Shown here piece by piece: positions 31,956-45,154 of a stretch of DNA of 64,000 nt. This DNA comes from Siphonodentalium dalli (taxonomy: Eukaryota > Mollusca > Scaphopoda > Gadilida > Siphonodentaliidae). The stretch is from assembly GCA_032622095.1 (NCBI GenBank), contig CP136064.1, forward strand, positions 180,640,011 through 180,704,010, given 5' to 3'. Position numbers and translations under genes: made by a program. The notes below the pieces were generated by a model. It made no database searches and was not told where the DNA came from. It saw only the letters and a program-made list of their open reading frames with translations. Position 1 is the first letter of the stretch. The number at the start of each line of letters is the position of its first letter.

Positions 31956-32999
31956 AAAATATAATTTAAAGTCAACGTTCAAAAAAGAACGTATATATAA
32001 GGTATAATTAAAGTTTATCTTAAGGGTGTAAGTCAAGATGGAATATGTCAGTAATGTAACATACTGAAAACCAGAATGTAATATACATATGAACCCGTCT
32101 AAGTACAGCTGTCTGAGGTTCCAATACATAGAACAAAGTATTTTATGTAATGTAATAAACACAATATTTTCTGAAAATATAGACATCAGGGCATACGCCA
32201 GGGTGTTATTTGGCAAATTGTCCCGTTATAACTAATCAGGGGGGAGTAATAATCAAGGGTCCATCCAAAACTGTTTAGTAAATAGCAAAGCGATTATCCC
32301 GGGATGTCGCATAGACCTAATATTTTTATGTATTACGGGGTATTTGTCTGGGTGAAACTTTCAAACCAAATGGGTGTAATACACAAGTACCCATGGATAA
32401 ATACACATCGGTTATGTGTCATAAAGATAGCCAGAAAAATATAACATGCTACTATGTTATATAAAAGAAAACTAAGAATACAGGGAGTATATCCATGGAG
32501 GTGTGTGGCATGCATACATTTGATTTATACATAGAGTATATGTAAAAAAGGAAGTGGAACAAGGAATAATATTTAACGAGAACGTATATCCATGTATGCT
32601 ACATGTATGGTTAAATCCAGGTTAGGGCACATGATATTGATCTTGCAAGTTTAGAAGCAAAATGCTTGGCGGCACAATTTTCCGGTGTATACATATATGA
32701 TTAAGGTAATATAGTTAGTCAGGTGATGCTGCGATATATTATGGGCAATATAAAATGGTTTCTATTGTAATTCAGGGGGTGAGTGTCATTAACAATTAGT
32801 ATTAAAAGTTGTCAATTGTATTCATAAAAATAAAAAGTAAGGTAACCTAAGTTTGTAAGGGGATAGGTATAGGTCCCAAAGGGACTAGATTAAAGATAAA
32901 AAGTTCACCGTATAACATAATAACGTTCGTAAAATGCATTGCACAAATACATGGAATGCAGGTAAACTGAAACCAGAGTCCCCAGACACGACCTGTAGT
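31956..32999. other. Non-coding AT-rich DNA
   Basis: No structure seen apart from short chance frames. In reading direction it lies just 3' of the SGNH hydrolase remnant and may include the untranslated end of that element. Confidence 0.4.
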
Positions 33000-33690
33000 T
33001 TATTCATGGAAAATCTGTCGGTTACGATAGCGACCGACCCCGTGAAGGATGGCACCCCGGAGACTGCGGAAAAAGAAATGCAGCCCCACATCATTTAAAT
33101 GTACCCCATCAGCCAGATACTGAAGGGATTCCATCCCCAAATCCCGATGTTGCCAAACTATGATTTGGCTACCTGAAAGTTGAGATGATTGTTGTGAAAA
33201 AAATGTTGACAATTTATGGATTACCTCCAAAACTCGCATGTTTTATGTGATAGGATCCACTGGCGAGCGCACCAAGATAGGAGGACCAACTGCTGGTTTA
33301 ATTTTATATTTAATATCAGTGCGGGGGAAGGGGTGTCCTATAAAATCTAATTTAACATCAAGTTCCCGCACTAGCCGCCTCGCCAACACTGCAACTGAGG
33401 GACCAGTCTTGGTTGGCTGAGCTAAAGAATTTCCGCCGGTCTGTAATATCACAATGTGAGGGCGGTAGTCAGCCACCTGGGCCCAATCCCCCATTTGCAT
33501 GGAATCACAGGTGGATCCCCCTACACCCAGCATTCTGACCTCAAAAGCCCCGGTCACTTGGAAATGAGAAGGCATTGAAAAAAAAAAATTTGGGCCCAGC
33601 AGACGTTATTAAAGAATCGGCGAGACGCTTAATATAACTGTGGCCCCAAACTAAAACACGGACAGAGTCAGCAAATACCATAGCGCACGC
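33000..33690 (-). pseudogene. SGNH hydrolase domain of a retroelement, broken
   Basis: On the minus strand the four landmark blocks of an SGNH/GDSL-type hydrolase occur in order: VLVWGHSYIKRL near 33640 (catalytic Ser in GHS), MLGVGGSTCDSM near 33530 (Gly block), VILQTGGNSLAQ near 33430 (family GGND; the residue after Asn is Ser), and DGVHLND near 33100 (catalytic Asp-x-x-His). A length change in the T-run near 33580 shifts the frame after the first block and one in-frame TAA at 33240-33242 breaks the middle; otherwise about 190 residues are open. AATAAA overlaps the stop. Such domains occur in Ngaro-type and some CR1-type retrotransposons; host esterases are less likely given the context. 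Confidence 0.7.
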
Positions 33691-36600
33691 CCAGGTACAT
33701 AAAGTTGACCGAAATTCGATTGATAGATCAGGATCAGGATCGGGCGTAACAATCCGAATGTGAAAAACGTAAACAAAGTCAAAGGTTCGAAGCCGGTTTT
33801 AAAACGGCGAATAAATACGTATGTGACACGAAAATTGGTGAGACAAAGGCACCCAACTTTGCGCAATGGTCGATGCTGAACGTTCTACCGTCTATGGTAA
33901 ATAAAATCTTCTACATTTTTTAATTCTGAAGCTTTATCTAGCTGCAAGATTTTATTAATCTGGCAAATGTTGAAATGGCGTCTCAAAGATTTTTGTGCGC
34001 ATGCGCAAAACTGGAAATCTACACCTCGTGTTCCAATACTGTCATTCCCAAAAGTAATAGTTCATTCGACTACTGTAGAGACGGATCGCTTGAAAATAAA
34101 TGCGATTACTTCATAATCGTGTATTTATATGACTTGGTTAATATTCCCATCAGCGGGAATAAAACAAACCTTAATCTGAAATTTTATTTTTATTGACAAA
34201 CAACATTTTTTTTTTCGGTCGGGAAATCCGTAAACCGAGTAATACAAAATAAAATGCCTAAAAAGAGTTTCCTTGTTTTCAACTGGTGGAATATGAACTT
34301 TACAGGTGGCCATAGTATAGATTCGTGGCATGATCTGTTGGAAGATTGAATAGTTATTCATTAATTATTAAACCTGGCAATCCCAATTGAAATGCTTAAA
34401 TATATTTTGTGGTATATTTTCTTTCGGTTCCCATGTGTTCTTTTCTTCTCCAAAGTCTTTCCATTTGATGGGGTATTCTATTTGCTCATCATCTTAACTC
34501 TCTTATTGCGCATGTCATCAACATAGAACTGCTGGGTCTTTCTTTTAGATCCTGTAAAGTAAGTTGGAATATATGTTATTCCTGTATCAGGGCAATGAAT
34601 GGCTCTGTATCAGATTAGAAGTGCATGCAGCCATAGAAATAAAGAAGGGTTCGCATCAATATATCACATAAAATAGATAAGATAAATCTGTTAAACAAAA
34701 CATTTGCTTAATTTAATATTGAATAATGAATTCAATTTAAAAAAAAATACAAACTTACTGTACTTAAATACTTCATAACATAATATATGACCATACGCTA
34801 GTGAAAAAAAATTAAACCACAGGTAAACCATGCACAAGCATGAGGGTATATGTGGCTTTTATAAATTATTTAATTCTTATATAAAAATAAGTTCATAGAC
34901 ACATATTTCCATCAAATAAGATTCACTTAGACCATATTTTGCTGGGTGATTATGGTTACTTACACTCCAGACACAAGGTTTAATTGAAAAAGTGGGCCCT
35001 AATGGCAATTTCGTGTATAAATTGGGTTTAATCATACACTTTGGGTATATGAGAAATCTGAGATTCACAATGCAAACAAACTACTCTCTCCTGCCTAATA
35101 ATTGTGATGTCATGCTTATTCATTTCTGATATTATTGGCTTGCAGGTAATCACAATTTTTAAGAACCATCACGATTATTTGTTTTGAGGCAAAAGGGAGT
35201 GTCGACACCAAGCCAATCATGATTTAAAAAAAGCGCCGCTTAAACAGTCGATTCAAAGTTGTTACTGCAAGAATTTCACGACTGAATCATTATAAAATCA
35301 TTTTGGCCTTTGACCCTGTTTACACATATTACAAAGGACTATCAAAGGGTTAAACTTCGAATAATGTGTCATTTCATCCTCAGTTTCTTACTTATGAATG
35401 CCATACAGAAATAAGAAATAATCACAAATAATACTAAATTATATATTTTTTATTCTTATATCTGATGACGCAGACACATCTCAATGGGATTCCTCGACTC
35501 AAACATAATATTTTAGGCATACGAAGCCATCTAAATGGTAACATTTGGCCCAACAAACGAGATGAGCATCTTTGAATAGCCAAACAAAGAACTAAAAAAA
35601 TAAAAACATGTGAAAAGTGAGTCATAACTATTAATAAGATCCCATCACTATTTATTTTTCTAAAAAATTCTACCCATCACTTGAGATTACAGGTTCAGCA
35701 CCTCAGAGACTTAAAACCTTTAAAAAAATGTTCATTCTTAAAACCTTTAAAAAACGTTCCTTCTGTACAAATTAATATAGTATATAAACTCCCAACATGA
35801 AAGTTTTCATAAGTAAAGATAGTTGGTTGTTGTCGAGTGGGCAGTATTTCGATAAAATTAACTATCATATTCTTGATGCTGGGGGAGCGATCCGATTGAA
35901 AACTAGATGGAGAATCTTGTCGATATCATCATGTTCATTTCATTCTTAAAAGTCATGTCGATTTCAATGAAACTGTACGAACAGCATCATCTTATAACTT
36001 TCCCATTGACCAAATTTGTGTTAACCTCAATTTATCTTCTGCTTTGTTGATAATTACATGTTCATTGACGATTCAAGAAAATTGATTGATATACATGGAT
36101 TATCAGATACATGTATTTACTATGTAGTGTTATGATAATTTGTATGCGAAATAATAAGGTTTGCAAATTTCGATAACAGTACTGTTGTCTTCCTCCCTGC
36201 CAAAGTGATTGAGATTTTCCCAGTACATGCATGTTTTGTAATTTGGGTCACAACTATAGACGGTTGTTAACATGTCATATCAAACAACTGTTATGAATGA
36301 ATTGGTATGTCAATATGCATATATATACTGATGAGAAGAAAGACACAGTAACATGATTTTCCCAATAATCAATTACAATCGCTTAAAGTGATGTGAAACA
36401 CTCCGGTAGAGTGATCAAATGGAAATTGAGAATAATCTTGCTCAAAATAGTTATTTTTTACGAATATTAATCCAAATTGACAATACACACCGCTATAATT
36501 ATATATTATTTGAATGAAATGACTCTCGATGGCGAAATCATTTGCGTTAGTTTATCGCCGATATTTCCGTCCCGAATCGAGATGTAAATATTTACAATTG

Positions 36601-37027
36601 AACGTAGACGATATTTTCTATGTTGTGGTACGGTCGATTTCTTGGAAATATTCGACGACGTTAGTTGAATGCTATATTATCCATGTTGGCATAGAGCCTG
36701 AGTACTAACTTATCAATTCACGCACCCGAACAAGTCAATAATGTCTTTAATAGATCACTCCATTCATAAATAATAGTTGATTGGGTCATTGGTGTAGTTG
36801 GATCATTTTCGCTCTTCAGATTGGTCAGATATAATTGAAAAACGAATGTTTTATAAATTGCTGATCATCTGTAAACCTAGGTCATTCTGCAGGATACTCG
36901 CAATTCCATAATTTCTAACTATTTCCTGATTAGCCTGTCAACCATCCCATTGTCTAACATTCCATACCACTTAGTTAGTCTACTCAAGCAACTTACTTCT
37001 ATTATACTAAACTAGCTGAAACACGCT
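33691..37027. other. Long stretch without recognised features
   Basis: About 3.3 kb of AT-rich DNA. Both strands were read for coding blocks and repeats; only short frames of 60-80 codons were found, none with motifs. Poly-A/T runs and scattered TTAA sites are present but no paired ends. Confidence 0.5.
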
Positions 37028-37260
37028 CCCTATATTCAGCGTCGGAAATACCTGTGGCCCCCTTTGTGGGACTTTGCACACATTTTGATCTTAGACCTGC
37101 TCAGACAGAGCCTTTATTTAGCAGCGGCCCCTTTGTGCGCTTCAAACACATTTTGATCATTGAAACATTTTGATTTATATATATTGTTTTAATTTATTTT
37201 ATTTAGATTGAATTCCTTGCTCAATTTAACAAAACCAATTAAAATATATTTTTTTTTTAA
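37028..37260. repeat. Dispersed repeat, copy 2
   Basis: Matches 22370-22600. The start block (TATTCAGCGTCGG ... CACATTTTGATC) is followed by a second version (TTTATTTAGCAGCGGCCCC ... CACATTTTGATCATTG), then the shared CTTGCTCAATTTAACAA tail. The partial internal duplication is specific to this copy. Confidence 0.6.
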
Positions 37261-37542
37261 TTCAAAATTTTGAAAAACTAACACCATTAGAACATCTGCC
37301 AGGGTACCCCGAGTCACCACACCAAATTTGGTTGAACTCGTCCAGGGGTCTGAGAGAAACATCTGGACAGATCCTACTCGTTTATACATATAGATGACAA
37401 GCAGTCACAGCACTATACTAGACTTGGATACTTTAGGTCTTGTGGGAGATTACCTGAGTTGATAGACATGCAAATAATGCAATGATTATCTTGATGCACT
37501 GATGACAGATATTTTCGACCCATTGATAGTCACATTAATTTT

Positions 37543-37755
37543 TCAGACAGTAGCCCGCTCTTTTTCCATGCACACACTGATCTAGGCATTAGTTACATCA
37601 GGACATGTTTATTGACCCCCGAAAAATTTATTTTTGGGGGACTATTGTATAATGTTTCAGACAGTAGCCCGCTCTTTTTCCATGCACACACTGATCTAGG
37701 CATTAGTTACATCAGGACAGGTTTATTATTCCCCGATAAATTTTTCGGGGGACTA
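37543..37755. repeat. Two-copy direct repeat with hairpins
   Basis: A 107-bp unit (CAGACAGTAGCCCGCTCTTT ... TTACATCAGGACA) is present at 37545-37650 and 37652-37755; a diverged third copy is at 38893-38965. Each of the first two copies ends in a hairpin: CCCCCGAAAAA/TTTTTGGGGG at 37616-37640 and CCCCGA/TCGGGG at 37721-37740. The second hairpin leads into CCGTCCGTGCGTCCCGTCCG and the next array. Confidence 0.8.
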
Positions 37756-38560
37756 TTGTAATCAGCCCCGTCCGTGCGTCCCGTCCGGAGTTATAACTCC
37801 AGTAATGATCACCCGATTTGATTGAAACTTGGTATGTAGGTGTCTCAACCAAGAACACAGGTGCTCTACAATTCTTTGATCCGATGTTCTTTTATGGAGT
37901 TATTTCCCTTTTTTTACCTTTTTTTTTTCGACTTATAAAATTCAATTTTACTTCTTTTTTCTTTGGTTTCCGGATGATAACTAAAGTTTGGACTGTTCAA
38001 TTGAAAATTCCGTTTTTTTTTGTGAGTCATTGATATCAAAATACAGGTCAAGTTCGAGTTTGATCCGATGATTTTTCTCAAAGTTATGGGCTTTTCGACT
38101 TTGAACCTTTTTTATAATTTTCTGAATGAGGGTACCTTCATGGTGTAATCAACTCCTACTACAGTTTGATCTTGTTTTTTCTTTGGTTTCCGGATGATAA
38201 CTCAAGTTTGGATTGTTTAATTGGAAAATTCTGGGGTTTTGTGTGGGTCGTTAATATCAAAATACAGGTCAAGTTCGAATATGAGTTTGATCCAATGATT
38301 TTTCCCAGAGTTATGGGCCTTTCGACTTTGAACCTTTTTTATAATTTTCTGAATGAGGGTACCTTCATGGTGTAATCAACTCCTCCTACAGTTTGATTGT
38401 AGATATTTTAAACTTCAGAGTATTGTTACCCACATATTGGAGATGCGCAACATGTATATAGATGACGGATTTTTTTTTTTTACGGAATTATTAACCCTTT
38501 CGACTTAGAACATTTCAACATTTTTTTAAATTTATTTAACAAAGCGGCATCGACTTGCCA
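37756..38560. repeat. Hairpin-headed array, unit about 222 bp
   Basis: After CCGTCCGTGCGTCCCGTCCG comes text homologous to the array at 1.5-3 kb (CCGATTTGATTGAAACTTGG, then GGTGTCT). Then two copies of a longer unit start at CTTTGGTTTCCGGATGATAA (about 37958 and 38180), sharing CAAAATACAGGTCAAGTTCG and GAATGAGGGTACCTTCATGG. Open frames here are by-products of the repeat. Confidence 0.85.
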
Positions 38561-40617
38561 CGTTGTCGGGGGACACTGTGGTCGGCCGACCTTTTATTTA
38601 TATATGCAAACTTAGGTCATTGCACAAGATACACACAATTCCATAGTGTCTATCCATTTCGCGACTAGTCTGTCAACCAGCCCATTATCTAGCATTATGC
38701 CTTAACACTTTTGTTAGTCTACTGGAGCAACGTCTGTCATAATAAATGACAGTCACTATGCCAGGCTTTGATATTTTAGGTGTTGTGAGAGTAAAAGATC
38801 ATATGAGTTGACAGACATGCAAATAATTCACTGATTGGCTTGATGAACAGTGTGACGACAGTTATATTCTAGCCATTGATAGTCACATTAATGTTTGAGG
38901 CAGTTGCTCGCTCTTTTTCCATACTATGATCTAGGCTTTAGTTACATCAAGACAAGTTTATTTATTTCAGTTTTACTTTCTCGAAGCCTATTTCCGAAGG
39001 GAGTCGGAAGTAATTTTTTCACCCCACCGTCCCATATGCAACATGCCATAACTTAATGGCCACCCACCCCGACATACCTTCCTGCAATTTTTTGTACTAC
39101 CCCCCCCCCCCTATTTTGAAGTGTTTAAACAGAAAATAATTCCCTGTCGTATCCGTTAGCCATTGTTGTGGCACATATATTCCCTATCCTTCCACAAACG
39201 GCACCATATTAGAAGGGATGAGGCTTGAATGATCTTTACTTGATGAAAGACAATGTTCGATGTATTAATAAACGTACGCTTCAACAATCAACTTAGATTG
39301 TAATCAACTGACATGTATTAAAAAATATAAAGAAAACAAGTCAAAATTACTGAATCCCATTAATATCCATATGTTCAATACAACCACAAAGATTCCGCAA
39401 CGAAACTAATTCAACAGTTGTTTTCTAGCGTCAGTTTTGACTTGAGAGCATCCGCGGTGCTGAGAGTGACGTCATTGTGAGAACTATACATATAAGTCGA
39501 ACATAATCACATTGCTGGTATAAGCTTTTTAGTGCATTTCTTCAAGACAAAAGCTGTTTTTGGGGTATTATTTGTATACTTTCTCCACAATCATCATTCA
39601 CTCTATCACACATACTAGTTAGCGAACATTAACACATAGTTACATCAACATTTGAGTTCAAGAAACGCGGCAGCATGAGGAAGTTCATATCTCGGCGATA
39701 AATGGTTTCATTGATTGATGCGATTTCATAAATCAAGTTTTTGGTCTGAGACGGATATTAATGAATTGCATCATGTTCAGGTTTCATCAATTTTCTACTC
39801 CTGTAGACGTCGCACCTTCTGAATTATTCAGAAAACCCTTGCACATTATATAGCTATACTATAATTGCGTTTACATGTGGTTGTGTGTTGACAATTGAAT
39901 AGACAAATAAAACACAGGCTCTAAGATATTGTGTTTACGCCTATGTCCGTGTGCATCAGATGTGCCATTAGTGGGCATATCATGCATCCACATACAATTG
40001 CGCGAATTGCTGTTCAAAGTGAGCTTTTCAGACAAATATACCAGCACTTATCAACCGTCCTCTTTATATGCATCCACGTTCTTAAAAGGCGTCCACATTT
40101 CTGCACCGATTGCGATCAAATTTGTTATGCAATGAGTATTTATTTCGGCTCTCCTGTTAACATAGTCTGGGTCATGATTATATCCGACGTCATCTTTTGA
40201 TATTCGCACAGAATAAGCATTTGTGGTGGCAAAGTGCTTGAGTGAAATACCTATTCTTCCTCCAACACCAGTGCTGGTTCTATATTGGGATCTTAATCAG
40301 CGCTGATGCGAATGACATTTGTTGTTTTGCAATTATTTTCACATACACAAAGTTTGAGATCCTCTGTACCGTTACCTGTTGTAACGACAATTAAGTCACA
40401 TGTCCCCATAGACTACAAGATTGTAATTGTTAGAAGTACCATACATTGAGAATACAACAATGGGTAGTTAACAGAAATAACTACCATTGAAACGTTTAAT
40501 CAGCTGCACCGATCATGCAAAGGAGAGATTATCAATACAGCAGCTCATGTGAGAGATATCTTTGCAACTAAATAACCATGGCTATGTAGCATACGGTACA
40601 CCAAAATCAGCCTGTCC
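38561..40617. other. Mostly unassigned DNA
   Basis: Contains the third diverged copy of the 107-bp unit at 38893-38965 and a poly-C run near 39103. No gene or element pair was recognised between 38970 and 40617. Confidence 0.45.
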
Positions 40618-40986
40618 TCCCAAAAATCCGCACACTATCTGCTTATAAAAAACTTGTTCTAGGTAGATAATATGCATATAATCTCCTCAATTTGAGTCGA
40701 TATAATGTGCTGAATATGAGATCATTTTAGTCACATTATCGACTCATAATGAGGCGATTATGTGCAGACAATGACAAAAAAGCCAACTCACGACTTTTCA
40801 GGTGTACGCTCAAAAACATGTGTTTTCACTGTGACCCGCGCCATAAAACGAAATAACGGGTGTGACTCCATTGTCTACTTATGTGTGGTGAAGAAGATCA
40901 CTCGATCTTTTCGACCCTCCCGGGCGAGAACTACTCTCCTCGTCTGCCCAATTCACATTTTAGGTCGATTATGTGCGTATTTGCAC
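40618..40986 (+). mobile_element. Non-autonomous element, CGCACATAATC ends, copy 2
   Basis: Inverted homologue of 20379-20708. Begins AAAAATCCGCACACTATCTG and ends GGTCGATTATGTGCGTATTT. It has an extra segment of about 75 bp near 40885-40960 relative to the first copy. Internal copies of ATTATCGACTCA and a second inverted arrangement (TTGAGTCGATATAATGTGCT / CACATTATCGACTCA) are visible. Confidence 0.65.
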
Positions 40987-42382
40987 GAGGATATGTTGAC
41001 CAAAATAGTCAAGCAAGTTGAGAATTTGGCATTGCCTTTCAAACAACATTTTCAGAGACCCTAATGTTGGGCCTGGTTGCAAAACTTCAAGGTCATATAC
41101 CACTTATTGTATAAAACCCCAAATGCTTCTTTCCAATTCAAGGATATAAAAGCACTTAAATGCTAAATATATTGCCTTACAATTTATTTCTACCATATCA
41201 GAAATAGACTAAAACTCTTTTTTTCTGTTCCATACCGTACACAGAGCTGTATTTGTTTTGGGACCCAATCACCGTGTTCAAAGTTGTATTTTTGTGTGAC
41301 TTCAATGCGTCTTTCTGTGACATATAATGCCCGTAGAAAGGTAATTCAAGTGATTATCGACCTATTTCGATACCGGGAAAATTTTAAAAGCGAATATTAT
41401 TAGGCGTATTTTGAGGTGCAAACCATTAGGTAAAATTTAAGTGGTCCTAAAAAAAATCTCTGAACAAATCACTTATTTCTTCAGCAATGTGAATTATTAG
41501 CGCGCGCCGCGTGTATACTGTTCTGCAAATTCTTGGAAGCTGTGGTCCGATGGGCATTTTATTTATAGATAATTGTTTTTTCCGGTTTAAAGGTCGAACT
41601 GCGCGACCAGGAGGCCGAGTCCGGTAAAAGGTGTAGTTGAGAATTTCAATTTCGTTTATTGTCCTTTACATTATTAAGTCAATAATGTTGATTTTTGGTT
41701 TGTGACACGCTATGTCAATTACCAATAAAAGAAATTTAAAAGATAATTTGTAAGTCTTATATTTCAACTTTTATAGATATGTTTTGTTCTGCAGCCCTCT
41801 GATAGTTGTGGTCGGAGACGGCCGAGTCGGTCGCCGGTTCGTTAATTAGGGGCTGGTTGTTATTTTAACGGAATTCTGAGTTGGTGATTCGCGAAACCAA
41901 TATATTTTATATTCTATAATTATAATCTTGGGTATATAATATATGATCTTGAGCGCGTTACCATTTCTGACTATGGTTTTCTTGTTTTCCTTGTTGTACG
42001 TTTCACTGGTTCTTGGTGGACATGAGCACTTGAATTGGCACGTCAGTCTTTTCAGCTTTTTGATTTATCTTACATTCGACCGATAGTTGTACCATTTATT
42101 CAGTGGTTATGATAAAATTTCAAGCAAACGTGACTGCAAATCATTGATTTATGCGAATCATAATCTATTTTGTTACTTTTGATAGTGACTTTACGAAAAT
42201 GAACGCTTCTAAACTACATTTGTATATTACTTGCTACGTGCATCAGAATACCCCATCTGAGTGTTCCGTATTACTTTCACGATAGCTAATTGATCAAATC
42301 AATTCATTAAGAACACAACTTGGTGGATGAAGAATTTAGACATGTTCCATCTAGATTATGTAATAATAACTATTATTAATTA
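40987..42382. other. Unassigned non-coding DNA
   Basis: No gene, paired ends or tandem repeat recognised up to the target duplication of the large foldback element. Confidence 0.45.
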
Positions 42383-42390
42383 CAATTCAG
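42383..42390. repeat. 8-bp target-site duplication, left copy
   Basis: CAATTCAG, repeated exactly at 45147-45154 on the other side of the foldback element. Confidence 0.8.
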
Positions 42391-45146
42391 CGGTGTGACT
42401 AATTACCGCCCGGGACAGCCCGGGTGGCCCCACGGGCCCGTGGACACAATATCTCGACGGAATAACGTAGCGACATGCCACCTGAGGGCAACGTAGAAAA
42501 ATTTACTCGCTCGCTCGTCTCCGGCCGGTCATATTAACCCCACAAATGCCGATATTGGCTAAAATAGCCTGGGTGATTACTGGTGTCTTCGTGTGTTTTC
42601 AGACAGATTATTTTGGTCATTCTCGGTAGTGCAATACACCTGAGTGTTAATTCCATGTATTGACTCGTTGACGCGTCGACGGCCGATGTTATTAACCCCT
42701 CACATTCCGGTAAAATAGTGCATAAACAAAAGAACATTGGAACCGCCCGGGACCGCCCGGGCGGCCCCATGGGCCCGTGGACACTATATATCGACGTTAT
42801 AACATAGCGACATACCACACGGGGTCAACCTAGAAAATGTTACTCGCTCGCTCGACCCCGGCCGGTGTTATTAACCCCTCAAAATCCGACAAAATGGTAT
42901 ATAAACAAAAAGTACATTGGGACCGCCCGGGTGGCCCCACGTGCCCGTGGACACAATATCTCGACGTTATAACGTAGCGACATACCCCACGAGGTCAACA
43001 TAGAAAGTGTTACTCGCTCGCTCGACTCCGGCCGGTGTTATTAACCCCTCAAAATCCGATAAAATGGTATATAAACAAAAAGAACATTGGGACCGCCCGG
43101 GACCGCCCGGGAGGCCCCATGGGCCAGTGGACACTATATCTCGACGTTATAACGTAGCGACATACCACACGAGGTCAACCTAGAAAATGTTACTCGCTCG
43201 CTCGACCCCGGCCGGTGTTATTAACCCCTCAAAATCCGATAAAATGGTATATAAACAAAAAGAACATCGGGACCGCCCGGGTGGGCCCGTGGACACTATA
43301 TCTCGACGTTATAACGTAGCGACACACCCCACGAGGTCAACCTACAAAATGGTACGCGCTCGCTCGACTCCGGTCGGTGTTATTAACCCCTCAAAATCCG
43401 ATAAAATGGTATATAAACAAAAAGAAGATTGGGACCGCCCGGGTGACCCCACGTGCCCGTGGACACAATATCTCGACGTTATAACGTAGCGACATGCCAC
43501 CTGAGGGCAACATAGAAAAATTTACTCGCTCGCTCGTCTCCGGTCGGTCATATTAACCCCACAAATGCCGATATTGGCTAAAAGAGCCTGTGTGATTACT
43601 GGTGTCTTCGTGTGTTTTCAGACAGATTCGCATATGGCGGTTTTACTAAATGCGAATATTATAACAACATTGCTTAACGTGAACGCTGACCACGCCTTTA
43701 AACATGTATTCTATCTGTGAATCGTATTTCGTGTACCGTTTGTAAATTCCGATCACACATTGAGAGTTGTTAAGAACGCTCTTCGTTCGCGAAGACTATT
43801 TTCGGCGACGATTTTATTTGAATGGTTTCGGAAGACAAAAATATTATAAACATGTCAATTTGACGCACTCTTAAATCTCTTTTTCCTGGCCGCTGAAATT
43901 TTGCTGGCCAGTATATATGACACACCTAATTTATTGTGAAATTCCACCATGATAAGGTCCCGGGCGGTCCCAAGGTTCATTTTGTTTGTACACTATTTTA
44001 CCAGAATTTGATGGGTTAATAACATCGGCCGTGGACGCGTCAACGAGTCAATATATGGAATTAACACTCAGGTGTATTGCACTACCGCGAATCACCAAAT
44101 AATCTGTCTGAAAACACAGGAAGACACCCGTAATCATCCAGACGCTTTTATCCAATATCGGCATTTGTTGGGTTAATATGGCCGGCCGGAGTCGAGCGAG
44201 CGAGCGAGTAACATTTTCTAGGTTGACATCGTTGGGTATGTCTCTACGTTATAACGTCGAGATATAGTGTCCACGGGCCCATGGGGCCTCCCGGGCGGTC
44301 CCAATGTACTTTTTGTTTATATACCATTTTATCGGATTTTGAGGGGTTAATAACACCGGCCGGAGTCTAGCGAGCGAGTAACATTTTCTAGGTTGACCTC
44401 GTGGGGTATGTCGCTACGTTATAACGTCGAGATATAGTGTCATCTGGCCCATGGGGCCTCCCGGGCGGTCCCAATGTTCTTTTAGTTTTTATACCATTTT
44501 ATCGGATTTTGAGGGGTTAATAACACCGGCCGGAGTCGAGCGAGCGAGTAACATTTTCTAGGTTGACCTCGTGGGGTATGTCGCTACGTTATAACGTCGA
44601 GATATTGTGTCCACGGGCACGTGGGGCCACCCGGGCGGTCCCAATGTACTTTTTGTTTATATACCATTTTGTCGGATTTTGAGGGGTTAATAACACCGGC
44701 CGGGGTCGAGCGAGCGAGTAACATTTTCTAGGTTGACCTCGTGTGGTATGTCGCTATGTTATAACGTCGAGATATAGTGTCCACGGGCCCATGGGGCCGC
44801 CCGGGCGGTTCCAATGTTCTTTTGTTTATGCACTATTTTACCGGAATTTGAGGGGTTAATAGGCGTCAACGAGTCAATACATGGAATTAACACTCAGGTG
44901 TATTGCACTACCGAGAATCGCCAAAATAATCTGTCTGAAAACACACGAAGACACCAGTAATCACCCAGGCTATTTTAGCCAATATCGGCATTTGTGGGGT
45001 TAATATGACCGGCCGGAGATGAGCGAGCGAGTAAATTTTTCTATGTTGCCCTCAGGTGGCATGTCGCTACGTTATACCGTCGAGATATTGTGTCCACGGG
45101 CCCATGTGGCCACCCGGGCGGTCCCGGGCGGTAATTAGTCACACCC
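42391..45146. mobile_element. 2.76-kb foldback element with tandem-array arms
   Basis: Termini are inverted: GGTGTGACTAATTACCGCCC at the left and its complement at the right, differing only at the outermost base. Each arm is about 1.2 kb and consists of GC-rich units of about 160-180 bp built on GGACCGCCCGGG, GGCCCGTGGACAC, TCGACGTTATAACGTAGCGA, CTCGCTCGCTCGA, CCGGCCGGTGTTATTAACCC and AAAATGGTATATAAACAAAA. Unit starts in the left arm are near 42741, 42919, 43089, 43269 and 43431. A longer variant carrying GGTGTCTTCGTGTGTTTTCA bounds both ends of each arm. The units are mirrored on the right. A unique centre spans roughly 43626-43960. No transposase was found. An 8-bp target duplication fits hAT- or P-like enzymes, but the ends match no family I know. 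Confidence 0.9.
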
Positions 45147-45154
45147 CAATTCAG
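45147..45154. repeat. 8-bp target-site duplication, right copy
   Basis: CAATTCAG, exact copy of 42383-42390. Confidence 0.8.

Noticed and set aside
33785-33800. tRNA-like GGTTCGAAGCC box
   Set aside because: No matching A box, acceptor stem or anticodon arm could be arranged around it.
43187-43489. 100-codon plus-strand open frame
   Set aside because: It lies wholly within the GC-rich tandem units of the foldback element and repeats with them; the open frame follows from the repeat, not from coding selection.
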